Positions 21,665-35,559 of a stretch of DNA of 46,336 bases are shown here, piece after piece; the first letter of the stretch is position 1, and each line of letters opens with the position of its first letter. Source of the DNA: Chara braunii (lineage: Eukaryota; Streptophyta; Charophyceae; Charales; Characeae); contig BFEA01000326.1 in the NCBI GenBank assembly GCA_003427395.1, positions 1,283,940-1,330,275 on the forward strand, in the 5' to 3' direction. The notes under the pieces were generated by a model. The model saw only the letters and a program-made list of their open reading frames with translations, did no database searches and was not told where the DNA came from. Position numbers and translations under genes: made by a program.

Positions 21665-22830
21665 ACGGTAGGGTACTCATGTGTGAGTTATCCTGCTGTC
21701 TGCCTAATCGATTGTTATCGTCAAGGGAGATTCGTCTAACATTTAGGAAAGGTAGTGGGATACTCTTCTGCGGGTCGACCAATTAACCTGTCGATCTAGT
21801 CTTAAAGAGCGATGGAGTACCCATGTATAGTCGTAATACTTGCGATTTGAGACTCGACTGAGTAACATGACCAAAGAGCGGCGAGGTACTCCTGTGTGTG
21901 CTACCTTAATGCCTCGTTTAACTAAATATCTACTTGAGATTGAAAGGAGGAGTAATAATTTTCTATGAATCTATTTCGCTGCCAGCATGGACTAATAAGT
22001 TAGCGATGTATGAGTAACAACGTACGACAAAAAGGGTGAAGATTGTTGTGAGAGTCGTCACACCGCTTGTCTGAAAGTTACTCATAATGTGATAGACGGA
22101 CGATGAAAACAATTTTTATAAAAGGTTGCTTTACAAATCACCTATGAATCAGATAAGTATTAGGAAGCTTATGTGTGAGTCTTCCTAGTACTTGTTTGAT
22201 ATCCGACTAACTAACTTAGAGAAAAGAGGGAGCGCGAAAGATTAAGCAATGGTAGGATACTCATGTATGAGTAACCCTGCTATTTGTCTAAGTATGACTA
22301 ATGATTTGACTAATTACTAACAAACTATTCATCCGATACTAAACCAAAGGGATGGGGGGTTTAGGTATTAACCTCCCTTCTTATTTACGACTCATAAATG
22401 TTTAATCTTTGCACTTATTTGAGGTGTAGTAGGGTGCTCCTATGAGGGTCATCCTATTCACACACTTGAGTCTAAAACTGGCTAACGATCTACAAGAAGT
22501 AGGAGATCACATTGCTATTTTTTTTCTACCAACTTACTTACTCCCAGACAATTCGATCACCAAACATGTGGTAGGAAGACTTGTGTAGGAATCATCATAT
22601 TACTTGTTTAAGAGATTGACTACTCATTGCCCAAGGAAGTAGTAGGGGGGCCCTTGTTAGGGTCAACTTATTACTTGCTTGATTCTGAACTAACTTACAA
22701 AGTAGGGTACTCATGTAGGAGTATCCTAAACACTCATTATATGTCCAAACTAACCAGATCTCAAATCGGTCAGTCTCGGAAGGACAGTAGGACACCCTTG
22801 AGGATCGTCCTTTTGCACTCATGAAGTGGA
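21665..22830. repeat. degenerate hairpin array, core GTAGGGTACTCATGTATGAGTA
   Basis: At least ten units spaced roughly 60-120 bp apart. Each has GTAGG-N-arm, a short ATGTRT-like loop, the complementary arm, then CTATT/CTTGTTTAA-like sequence. Best pairs: TAGGAAG/CTTCCTA (22161-22187), TACTC/GAGTA (22257-22272), TAGG..TACTC/GAGTA..CCTA (22703-22728), AGGAC/GTCCT (22789-22811). The arms vary by unit while pairing is kept. No coding frame runs through the array. Four related units lie at 35560-35830, beyond the right LTR. Confidence 0.75.
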
Positions 22831-22834
22831 CCGT

Positions 22835-22866
22835 GCATTTGGTTACGCTGTCGGGCGACCAAATGC
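22835..22866. repeat. perfect 9-bp-stem foldback
   Basis: GCATTTGGT (22835-22843) pairs exactly with ACCAAATGC (22858-22866) around a 14-base loop. It lies just after the hairpin array and might be a diverged relative. Confidence 0.7.
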
Positions 22867-22869
22867 AGT

Positions 22870-24876
22870 CGGCCACCCGAAATCTAGGGAATTTGGCCTT
22901 CCATAGAGCGCCCGACTAGAATCCTTTGGGGTTTGCGGCCAGAGCCATCTGACGAAATTAGGGGCGCCGAGGTGACCCCTAATTTTCCCTTCACCAACTA
23001 CCGGTACTAACCCTTAATTTCCAATAATCTGAGTAGCCGCTTCTACCTCCACTGGTGCTCCCATTTTTCATCTGTTTGGGGGCTGTCTCCAGATCAGCCA
23101 GCCGTAGACCCAGGGTATGCTAGTAACCCTTCGCGCGGCCTTTTCACGCTGACCAATCGGTGAGGAATTGAAGCCCTAACTTTCGATTAATCTAATAAAG
23201 AAAATACAAACGGGTGAAATAATTAAAGAGGACAAAAAAAAAAAAAAAAAAAGATTATTTTTTATTATTTAACACAATTTTATAATATTCTGTTCTTAAT
23301 AAATTTCAGTCAAAAATTATTTATTTATCTTCTTTCATTGATTCGTACGAATTTTTACTATTTATAATTCTTCCTTGCATTTTACCCGATTCTCCTGATT
23401 TTACCGCGCGCTCTGTATCTTGTTGAGTTCTTGCGCCACGCTGTGTCGGGATAGAGTTTGGGTCTACACGTCTCCAACACTTGGAGGTCTGGAATAAATA
23501 TTATTTGTCCGGTCACGGTGCGTCTACAACATTCCGAGGTTCGGGGAGATTACTCAAGATACGGTCATGGAACAGGCACGGTATAGAAATGGTTTCGACA
23601 TTGGTACAGCAAGTGAGGCCGCATGTTGCAGGGTACCTCGTTTCGATGGTGTTATTTTGACACGAGAATCGGCCCCACGGCATCCTGCTCAAAGGGAACG
23701 AACACTGACTCGACATCAGACCAGCGTAGCACGATGCGGTACTGCTATCTTGGTACACTTGGGTGGCCTGGTACGCTGACGGGTCTGGCCGGGTCTGTTG
23801 AAGCTTACCCCAGTTCAATGCTCCTGTGAGGATATGAAATCCGTTCCACGACGGGCTGGTCAATTTTGCTACAAGCCTAAAGCCCACCGTTATATGAGTG
23901 GGACTCGTTCGGTAACGCTGCTGGCCATACGGCCAACACTGTTGGATTCATGTCTTGGTACCGGGCCTGAAATTAGAGAGTGTTGACGACGCTGGCATTT
24001 TCTTAGGGCCGCAACTTCTGGCACTAAGGGGGCCAGCACTCCAATTGAGCCGAGACGTGGCCACGAAGTGAACATAGGTCAGGCCAGCAATACGGACGGG
24101 GGATTCATTGGGAAAGCGTACGGGGAGTACGCAGCGAGTCGGGCGTGGGAAAGACTCAGACTGGGTAAGCGTACCTGGAGTAAAGGGTGAACGAGCGTGT
24201 CTGGTACGCCCAGCGCACGAGGGGGGTTCGGCAACTGGGCGACCGGGGTGAACAGGGACTGCAGCACGCGAATTGTGACCAAAAAGAACGCAGATGACGT
24301 CAACATGAACGGCACAGAGGCAGCAGCTATGGAGACCGCTCGTGTGTGCGTGTCTCTTCGTACTAGGGAGCTCCAATGTTCGAGCATGTTGGTGATTGCT
24401 GAAGTACTGCGTACGGGGGGACATTTCAGGACTATGGAGGAACAGGGCTCACTAGGACATGCGACCAGGATGAGCGCAGCTCACTGGTGCAGCGATGTGT
24501 GTGTAACAAGAAGAGGGGTGGAGACATGAGCATGGAGGAAAGGCGAGGAGGGAAGAGACACGCTTGGCGAAGAGAAGTGCGGAAAGGGGAGTAATCTTGT
24601 TCTGCTCACGCCTCTTGGGGCCTCCAACCTGTGAAGCGACACCAAGCTCAGTGGACAGGGAGCAACCATGGTGACAGATGAAGAAGGACAGATCAATGGT
24701 CAATCTGCTTGTGCCCGTTCATGGCGAGTGTTTAAATTGCAGTCAGCACGCTCGTGTTTGTTGCTGGGAGAAATGAGACAGCGCGAGCTCATACCGAGGA
24801 GAGGGGATCAGCGTATGGGGAAGAAACGGAAGAGAGCCTAAGAGAGCGGACTGAGAGAGAGAGAGAGACAACAAAC
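22870..24876. other. unassigned region left of the gypsy LTR
   Basis: About 2 kb, GC-richer from 23500. Several overlapping open frames exist on both strands (for example minus 23513-23887 and 23948-24424) without recognisable motifs. Because the right LTR may be truncated, part of this region could belong to the true 5' end of the left LTR. Confidence 0.3.
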
Positions 24877-27079
<2,203 letters not shown>

Positions 27080-27083
27080 ACTT

Positions 27084-27100
27084 TGACGCCGTTGCCGGGG
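27084..27100 (+). promoter_or_regulatory. primer binding site, tRNA-Asp type
   Basis: TGACGCCGTTGCCGGGG differs at one base from TGGCGCCGTTGCCGGGG. That is the complement of the 3' end of plant tRNA-Asp including CCA, and it is the primer site known from Athila/Tat-type gypsy elements. It starts 4 bp after the LTR end and defines plus-strand orientation. Confidence 0.85.
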
Positions 27101-28480
27101 AGGGGACTGCACCCCCAAGGCCTCAGCCTTCCCCTATCAACGAGGGTGCGCTGGCTAATCATCCAGATACTAATTAGCTTCGAGAAGTTGATTAGTCAAT
27201 TTTCTTTAATTTTGTTTATTTTAGTTATTCATTTTTCTCCATTATCTTTCGATCCGGGTGTTTTTGTAAGAACCGCCCCAGGGTCAAAATTCGTCATCTC
27301 GTCGAGGCGAACATTTTGAGACGTTATTTGAAAAATTCCAACAGCTAAAAAGGGAGATTTGGTTTTTTTTATTTTTCTGATTGAAATTCAAAAAATTACG
27401 ATTTTCCATTTATTTAAATTGCAAGGAAACGAAGCGAAATCAAGGGGACCCCGCCGAGACCAAAGTTGGTCCTTGTATTTTTTTCGACATTTTGAGACCT
27501 TAGTCGGGGAAAACGGGCCTCATTTGGAAAAATGGCGGGCTCCAACAGATACTAAAGCCAAAAGAAAATAAAAGGGAAATTGATTTTTCTTTGAAATTTT
27601 GTTTAAATTAAAAGAAACAATAATAAGAAAAAGTAATTCGATAACTTTTTACCTTAAACCTAAAGGGATTCCACGAAAACTTTTTGCGGTGATCCGGGGA
27701 TTACAGTGCGCGTGAGGTCGTGCGCAACATGGAAACCCTAATGGTGTTAAACCCTACCTAACTAATTAGACGTAAATTAAATTAATTATAATTTAATTCG
27801 CTTCTTTTATTGATTACTGCTGAACCGAGCGATTTTGGCCGATAGACATCCGGCCCAAAGTCGGCCGGTTCGTTTATCTGCAAATTTTAATATCTTCCAC
27901 GGGTAAAACCGACGGAGAGAAACTCGGGAATAGCATGTTAATCGGAAATTGACAATTAAATTATTAAAATAGAAATACTGTTTTATTTTTTTTATTGAAA
28001 TTTTGAGCAGATTCAGGCCAAGAGCGCTGGGAGTGATTTTGATTGGCTGAATTTTTCAGAACTTTTGACACCTCTCTTGTGCAAAACGGACGTACGACAC
28101 TCAAGGAAAAAATTAAAACGTACAAAACGATTTTAAATTTTTATTATTTAATTTCGATAAATTTTAATTAATATCAAACAAATGGTTAAACCACCAATAC
28201 CTTCCCCAGTGTTGGGAAAATACGAGATGCTGCCCAGTACTCGGAAGTTTTCGGGGTTCGGACACAGGGTCGACGATGTCCCAAAAATCGTATTTTTCTT
28301 TTGTCCGTGCATGAAAGAAAATTGAAAAAAAAAAAGTCTTTGTACTGTAATGATGTCAGGCAGGGTAGTCCAGGAGGCCGTGCTCACAGTGTTGAATGCA
28401 TCTTACAACAAAGACGGTCACATTCTGAACTTGTTGTTTTCTTTTTTTAATTTCTCTTTTGTTTGTTATGTGCCCCCTGC
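27101..28480 (+). other. non-coding leader of the gypsy element, first part
   Basis: AT-rich, stop-filled DNA. Two blocks share CGACATTTTGAGAC / CGAACATTTTGAGAC and CCAACAG (about 27301-27350 and 27484-27550), so the leader itself contains an old duplication. No start of gag is visible before about 29923. Confidence 0.5.
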
Positions 28481-28489
28481 CAACGAGGC

Positions 28490-28900
28490 AGGGCGGAATC
28501 CGTGATCTGCTCTAGCTGTATTTCCTCAGATGACTGTCAGGGTCATGTATCCAGCCGTTTTCAAGGCCGAATCCGTGTTTCCGTTTTTTTTTCTTGTTTT
28601 CTTTTTCTGGAATCTGACAATATGACTCCGTGATCTGCTCGAGTTGTGTTCCCTCAGAGGATTGTAACCCTGATCACACTGACACTTACGGGAATGTATC
28701 TTGTCATTTTCACGGTCAAATTCCTGGTCCTATCTTTTTTTTTTTTTTTGAGTTTCTGGAATCTGACAACCTGGCTACAAGGCTGAGATGCCCTCACTGA
28801 GGGCACACTCACACTAACACTTACGGGAATGTATAGAGTTGCAATCACGTCCAGAGCTTTGTTTCTTTTTCTTGTTTTGTGAGTTTTCACGACCGCAACT
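28490..28900. repeat. three diverged about 135-bp tandem units with T tracts
   Basis: Units share TTTCTGGAATCTGACAA, CTCCGTGATCTGCTC, CACTTACGGGAATGTAT and a T-rich end. The third N-containing T tract (N at 28922, 28924, 28933) follows directly. Confidence 0.75.
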
Positions 28901-29139
28901 TTTCTTCCTTTTTTTTTTTTTNTNTTCTTCCCNTGAGAGTACCATAAAGAAATGGAGTGGGACCCAGGCTCGGCAAAACTCGGAGCGCAGTGAAAATCAG
29001 GGTCGGCAAAAAGAGGCTCGGAGGTACTGGTGGTTTAAAAATTAAAAATAAAATCATTTAAAAACATTTTTGTGATTCTGATCGGCTGGAAATTCATTAA
29101 TTTTGACGGCGCACCGATTGGAGGGAAGTTCTAAATTTC

Positions 29140-29323
29140 CTCGAATAGAACACGTGCTTTATGTTCGAGTACAGAGTGCGTATTCAATTCGGAATTACCG
29201 CATTCTCTATTTGAATATAACACCGGATGTTATATTTGAGTAACCACAAAGTGAGTATTCAAATACAGCACATACCTTATATTTGAACATTGTTCAAATA
29301 AAGCATATAGGCCTTATTTAAAC
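29140..29323. repeat. hairpin array, stems built on TTCAAATA/TATTTGAA
   Basis: Four foldbacks in under 200 bp: CTCGAA/TTCGAG (29140-29169), AATATAAC/GTTATATT (29214-29236, perfect), TTCAAATA/TATTTGAA (29258-29287, perfect), TTCAAATAA/TTATTTAAA (29293 to about 29322, one mismatch). Loops differ. The array sits in the gypsy leader. Confidence 0.8.
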
Positions 29324-29820
29324 CGGAATTTCAAACCTGTCTCTACACGGGTCAGTCCCGACATTGGTTATGCTACCCGACTGAGGAGATTAGTGAGGCT
29401 TCGGACCCGACTCCAAACCGCAAGGGCTCGGTCGGCCTGCGGCTTGAGATCGATCTCCCAGTTAGACCGCCTTGACGCCTCCTTTCAGACTACCTCGTGC
29501 CTAGCTCAGAGGGAGTGCCCTGTGGCTGGGGAGACTCTCGCTAGAGGCACAAGCATGAGGAGCAGCCATTTCTCTGGACCGAGGATGATGGGTTAGGGTA
29601 CCTCCCTGTAGGGGGAATAGTTTTCACCAGTCGCCTGCTTTATTTAGGGCTTTTGTCCAAACCGACCCTCCGGGGTGGGTAGATGCTGCCGAAATTTTTC
29701 AAAATTTGCGGCACTTTCTTTGTTTCTTTCTATCTTAGATTCATTTGGGCATAGCTCGGCGGCCAGAATTAGTGCCTTTTAGGCAGGAAAGTGCTGGTAA
29801 CGGAATTTTCCGGCCAAAGC

Positions 29821-29890
29821 ATTAGGTCCGGGCTGTCAGCTCAAGTATTGAGTCTGGACAGCCAACTTAAACAATAGGTCCGGGCTACTG
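29821..29890. repeat. 26-bp tandem repeat, about 2.5 copies
   Basis: ATTAGGTCCGGGCTG at 29821, ATTGAGTCTGGACAG at 29847 and ATAGGTCCGGGCT at 29873, evenly spaced just upstream of gag. Confidence 0.85.
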
Positions 29891-29922
29891 CGAGGGTACC
29901 TACGACACGAGGTGCAACGCCT

Positions 29923-32591
29923 ATGGAATCGGACACGATGGGAGAAACTAGGGATGTTGCTGAGTACCTGACGAGTGGGTATCATTCCTCGCCCTCTTGA
30001 GTTCTTATGGAACTAAAGGAACGCATCCGAGAAAAGTCACCTTTGAGGTGCGTAGAGCAACGTGATGATGGGGAGCCAGGAGTGATGGAAGTACCCGCTG
30101 AGAAGAGTCTCGATCGAGTGGTGATTCTGATGCGCGGGAAGACTAAGACCGAACCATCGAGTCTTGAGTTGGTTAGAGAGGATAGGTATCATTCAGATCG
30201 CCTACGACAGGAACGAAGAGACGACCGAGAACGAAGAGAGAAGAAGGATGAATGGGAGAAAGAGGATCTCAGAGATAGAGACCGGGAGGATCGAGAGCGA
30301 GTGTCGGCCAGGACGCCCCCGAGACGTTATTGCGATCTGGAGACTGGAGAGTCCCACACTCTTTGAGATGACAAGAGGGATAGGTACATCATTTCATACC
30401 AACCCACCGAGTTAGATTTGCGTCCTCCTGTTTTCAGAGGATACGTGATCTCCGAGTATCTTGACAAGTGGGAACTCCATGGATATCGGAGTCGATGGTC
30501 AGAAGAGGATCTTATAGATAACTTCGCCTTTAATTGCGATTCGAACCTCATGAGTGAAGTTAAGAGTGAGAAGCCAGGGGATAGGCGATGGAAGACTTAC
30601 CAACGTTTTAAGGATGAGGATATTAGGTACTCCATTAATGACCTCAAGCCCTTAACGCAGGGCGAAGACGAGAGTGTTCGCACCTTTGGGAGTTCGAGAA
30701 AATGTCGAAGACGTTGATGGAAAACGACAAATTGTCTGAAGTGCAAAGATGCACCATATTTATTAGTCAACTGCCTAAAGGCAAACAAAAGGGTATTCTG
30801 CGATATCTACCGCGATATGAACTCGAGTTCTCTGAGGTCCTGAAGCTGGCTATCAAAGCAGCGAATGATGACTACAAAGACCTGGTGTGGAGCGAGTTGA
30901 GGCACCTGGAGACTGCTCCGAGTGATTCAACCCTCGAGAAGTATCCTGATATTGACGATAGACCGGGGGCACCTTAACAGTATACGTTCGATGAACCTAA
31001 GAGCCGACCGGAACCCAAAGTTGACCCTATAGAGAGATTGATCCAGGTGGTTCAGGGCTTAGGGAAGGAAGTCTCTGAGATGAAGGCAAAGACTGAGGTA
31101 GTCGGGTATTGTGAAAAAGGAACTCTTTCTCCTTATTCTTTGAGATGGGATAAGAGAGATACCGGGCCTTGGAGAGACATCGAGAAAAGAAATCCCCGAA
31201 CCCTTACCGATTATAGAACGAGGGAGCAAATTGATCCTCCGAGGAGGGAGCCACAATATGGAGATAGACGAGAGCCTTTTTCCCGAACTCGAGATGATTA
31301 CTTCAGAGGGAGAGACGATGACCGCCGCCGTAGTGACCAGTCTGAGATCTATCCGGACCGCAGAGATGATGCTTATCGCAGTCCGCGCTATCCTCAAAGG
31401 AGGGAGGAATACCCTAAGAGTCCTGGATATGACAGGGAGGCCAAGAGTTACGACGAGAAAGATCGTCGTGATGATTCGCGTGGTAGGGACCGTCGAGAGG
31501 ACTCTAGAGTGCGTGGCGATAGAGGGAGTTAAGACGTAAGGGCGGGGAGTCAAGGCCCTGGACGTCCAGACGACAGACCTCCTACCCCGCGTAACACCTG
31601 CGTGTACTGCCGATCAGAGGCTCACCTCAAGAGGAATTGTCCTGATCTGAGGAAGGCCATAGAGGAAGGAATCGTGATGCTTGACGAACGGAAGTACGTC
31701 AAGTGGGCTGACGACATGGGGGATGTCTCCATGTTTCCTTCGATGAAGGAGAATGTGGAGGTTAGACGGACGTGTGATAGCAAGGGTAAGGAGCCCATGA
31801 GAGGGCAGAGCGTCCGGGTAATCATAGATTCTGAGGATGATACTCCTAAGACCCCTATTCGGGTGGCAGCTACCAAAATGTCGCGGGGGACTTCTTCAAA
31901 AAAAACTGACCCAGACATGACCATGATCGACAAGGAAGAGAACAAGGAAGAAGGCGGGGTTTTGTCTCCGCGAAAACGGGGTCAGAAGAAGTTCATAATG
32001 AAGAGTTCTCTGGATGAGATCGACACTGCGGAGCCATTGAAACGGACCCTTAAGCAACCAGTACAGTATTCTATGTTGGAATATCTGGCTGCTTCCAAGC
32101 CAGCACGTGAAGAGTTGTTGGGTCTGACCAAGAAGGCTCGCATACCTATGATAGGGGAGGGTCCTCTATCGCCTGAACAGGGACAGGTCGCTGCCGCCAG
32201 TGCTAGAGCAGACAGGGCGGAGTTTCTCGATGATCAGGGGGGATTCCCCATGAGCCGGTTTTATGTGCTCGGCAGTGGTAATGTGGAAACGATCATAAAC
32301 GGGGAGGTGGCTCTTCATGGAGTACTTGATAATGGCTGCGGGGCAGTCATCTTCGATGAGAAGCTTGCGGAACAATTGGATCTCGAGCTAGATAGATTAA
32401 TTATTCGGTTCGAGATAGAAACAGCAGACAAGACAAAACAAGACGTGTTAGGGGTTTGCCATGATGCGACCATTGACGTAGAAGGGGTTAAGACCTCTCT
32501 GCCGATATTCGCCGTCAGAGATTGCAGCGCTAATATCCTACTAGGGCGAACTTGGCTAATAGGTACACGCGGTTATTACGGAACGACCTGA
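29923..32591 (+). pseudogene. gypsy gag-protease polyprotein, broken
   Basis: Capsid/nucleocapsid plus retropepsin of the Ty3/gypsy element. Start ATG at 29923. One frame runs to about 30700 with stops at 29998 and 30364, then a frameshift, then a second frame to 32591 with stops at 30975 and 31530. The N-terminal part is Arg/Asp/Glu-rich. The middle (30420-30960) has the helical Gag look, for example EVQRCTIFISQLPKGKQKG. A second charged RD/RE region precedes the zinc knuckle CVYCRSEAHLKRNC (31600-31641, CX2CX4HX4C). That knuckle has Ala where Gly normally precedes His. The protease shows VLDNGCG, with DNG in place of DTG/DSG, and ILLGRTWL near 32535. The frame shifts again at about 32560 into pol. 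Frame breaks and stops make it non-functional. Confidence 0.88.
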
Positions 32592-33684
32592 CGAAAGTCA
32601 AATAGTGTCTTTCAAGCGGTCGGATGGTCTTCGCATTACGTTTGAAACTGTCGGTGCGAAGGACTCCAGAAACAGGGTTGTTTTATCTGAGGGAGCTAAG
32701 ACGAAAGAGAGGTTTAGTAATCGGAGCCTCCGGTTCCGCGAAAAGCGGTATACGCCTCTACTCACGGAGGACGAAGGCAGACTTGTGAAAATCGAAGATC
32801 TTGGAGATAGGTTTGAGGTAGATGAAATGTCATATCCCAAGGATAGAGACGAGGAGTTTGGGGGCGTTATATCAGTGTCTTTTTTAAGGGTAAGCCCCCA
32901 TACAGGGGACTGCCGAAAAGACACAAGCGAGTAGCCGATAAAGTAAAGCCAGCGGCAGTAAGCCACGAGCGATCTGCGCATGAGGGAATATCTGAAGAAG
33001 AAATCGCTAAGGAAATCAAGAAGAAAAAAAAGGACGAACCGCAACGACTTACACCAGAAAGAATAGCAGAAATGGATATTGGGGATGAAAATCTCACACC
33101 GCAGGAGAGAGAACGGGTTATAGAGGTGCTTAAGTCGTGTGACAAGGTCGTAGCATTCAGCGATGCCGAAAGGGGAAGGATTGATCCAAGGTATGCTAAA
33201 CCGGCAAGGATCTACACAATTTCACACACGCCATGGAACGATGCTGGGTGGAAGTTCGCTCAAAAGGAGAAAGAGATATGGTGGCGTTTCTAAGGAAAAG
33301 ATGGCGTCACATGTAGAAGAACCATCAGATAGCGTCCATGCTAATAGGTGGTTCTTCATACGAAAACCAAATGGGAAGATCAGGTGGATACAAGATCTAC
33401 GAAAAGTTAACGCGGTTACAGTCCGCGATGTTGGATCAGTTCCGCATGTTGATCTATTAGCGGAGGGAGCAGCTGGAAGATCCATCTATTCAGCTTGTGA
33501 CTTATTATCAGGCTATGATGAGGTTCCACTAGACCCAAGGGATAGACATTTGACCGCGATGCATACACCACTGGGTTTAGTTCAGATGATGGTCGTACCC
33601 ATAGGGTGGACTAATGGAGTGGCTGTGTTCCAGAGAGCAATGGTCGCGGTATTAAATGACTTCATACCTGACCAGACAGCAGAC
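32565..33684 (+). pseudogene. gypsy pol: linker and truncated reverse transcriptase
   Basis: Continues from the protease after frame changes near 32560, between 32930 and 33072, and near 33290. The linker before RT includes ARIYTISHTPWNDAGWKFAQ. RT begins with ANRWFFIRKPNGKIRWIQD, then NAVTVRDVGSVPHVD, domain A YSACDLLSGYDEVPLD, the MHTPLGLVQMMVVPIGW stretch, and domain B NGVAVFQRAM. It stops at FIPDQTAD, a few residues before the YxDD-type catalytic box, where LTR sequence begins. Catalytic domain C, thumb, RNase H and integrase are missing. The NAVT(V/I)(R/K)D pattern and the linker recall gypsy elements I associate with charophytes and basidiomycetes. Confidence 0.88.
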
Positions 33685-33937
33685 TGAAGGAGAGAGTGGG
33701 AACGTGGAATCAACGAACTATCTGCATGTAGAAAAAAAAAAAAAAAAAAAAACGTACATCTATCGGTGTGAGAATGCATCTTCCCACATTCCTGCTGAAG
33801 ATTCATACATTCCTGCTGAAGATTCATACTTAAATCTCTTGTATACTATGTAAAGTGCGTGATCCAGCAGGCCGGGACGCCTTCAACTTATGTGCTTGTG
33901 CTTCATGCACGTGCACACACAGAGAGCGAGAGCGAGC

Positions 33938-34018
<81 letters not shown>

Positions 34019-35552
34019 GAAGATCAAGTGAGCGGGTGAACAAGAGCATGAGTACGACTGTGTGTACCTGGCCCGTAACACGCAAGTGAGTGGAATGAAG
34101 AGTGGGGGAAAGGGACAGTGGTAATAAGGGGAAGTGAGATAGTTAGAGTGGGAAGGGCTTGTAAGCACGTCAAAACTCGTGGGGAAGAAAACGCTTGTTC
34201 ATGAGTAACTGTCGCGCATCAGGCCCTAAGTGAGGGCGGATAAATTCAAAATTAAGCCTGTGCTAGCTGACATGTGTGTGTAGAAGAGTTCGGGGACAGA
34301 GAACGAGAGAAGTAGGTGAAGAAGCGCGAGTAAGGGAACAAGAGTCAGTGAGAGAAAAAGGGGAAACAAAGTTTCTCCGCTTACTCGACGGTATTGCTAC
34401 AGTTTCCCCCAAATGGAGAACACGGGCTTCATCCGTCTTTTATTACCTCCAAACTGCGACAACAAACGAACAGTTCACTTTGTCTTCGCTGTAAAATCAA
34501 GGCGTCACTCTTGAACACTGGTGACCTCAGCATTGAATTTCAAAGCAACCTCGCGTCGAAGCAGCATGAAAGTACTCACTTGATCAAACGGAGAGTTGTG
34601 CAAGAACATGAGAATGAATGCATGCTTGAATCCGATTGAATTGGGCTGAGTGTACTGATACCAGAAGCAAGGACTGTTAGTACTCTGATCAAGAAAACTA
34701 TGGAATTGGTGAGGCTGTGGTAATCTTGTGGACATAAAAGGGGTGCTTCAAGCATAGATCAGGTTGAGTGCAGGGCAGATTCCGGTGTATATCCCCCACC
34801 CGAGGCCTGTCCACTACAGACAAGAGACTCATTGGCTCACCAGCTCAATAAATCCAACTGTACAGATCCGTATTTCACGCGCAGGCAAGTGCTAACGCAA
34901 ATACAAAAGGGGAAATTCACTCAAGTAGGGAACCTTTTGTTTGGTTTCATGCTTGATCAACGTCATTCATTCACGAGGCATGAGACCTTGTATCGTTTAT
35001 GGCTGTTCATCAGAGAACTCAAATAATAGCATGGTTTTCCGTTTGCACGCGTTGTTGCACATATATCCCAGCAGTTTTGTGGTGAATTTGAGAATGGTTT
35101 GAGGCAGGTTCCTTGCAGGTGCTAGTGGCTGTGTGATTTTTATATAATCGCCCTTCAGAAATTGATAAGTTGCTATCCTGATCATGGCTAATATTAATTA
35201 AATGAAAAGGCCCCGCTGATCCGCTAAAACATTTGACCGTTTGTGAGAGGGGTATCTCATTCAGATTCCCCTGAAAGAAATAAGTCAGTGTCTCAAAGCC
35301 GCCTCAAGAAACTCAGGTGTCGTATTCACATCAGGAAGCCTGATATATTTTCTTCCTACTTTTTTTTATTTCCCTTCCTTTCTTTACCATCAGGGCTTAG
35401 TGAATCGACATTAAAAATGAGAATGTGACAGGCCAAACAAACTGCACTTTCTGTTCCTCCGCTGAGGACCTCCGACGCGGACACGGCGAGTGACAGACGC
35501 CGCTGTCCTTGGTTTCAGCGACGAAGAGGGACTCCTCCCCGGGTTTCCTCAC
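33685..35552 (+). repeat. right LTR of the gypsy element
   Basis: Aligns with the left LTR along its length apart from a deletion of about 200 bp at 34080 (GCCCGTAACA joined to CGCAAGTGAGTGG) and a single AG block. In about 165 bp starting at 26699/35175 I count about eight differences, nearly all transitions. The right border matches the left LTR (CTCACAAC at 35555). The left edge abuts RT coding with no polypurine tract. A 23-bp duplication containing ATTCCTGCTGAAGATTCATA (33788-33827) is unique to this copy. Confidence 0.8.
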
Positions 35553-35559
35553 AACGTTA

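Noticed and set aside
23513-24529. Possible host gene in GC-richer DNA
   Set aside because: Open frames on both strands and no recognisable domain, codon signal or splice pattern that I could defend.
31059-31553. Minus-strand frame of 164 codons
   Set aside because: Shadow of the charged Gag region on the plus strand, whose frame continues into the zinc knuckle.
33683-35555. Right LTR as a simple solo-LTR insertion into pol
   Set aside because: pol does not resume at 35556 and no target duplication is seen. Deletion within one element explains the layout better, though insertion is not fully excluded.
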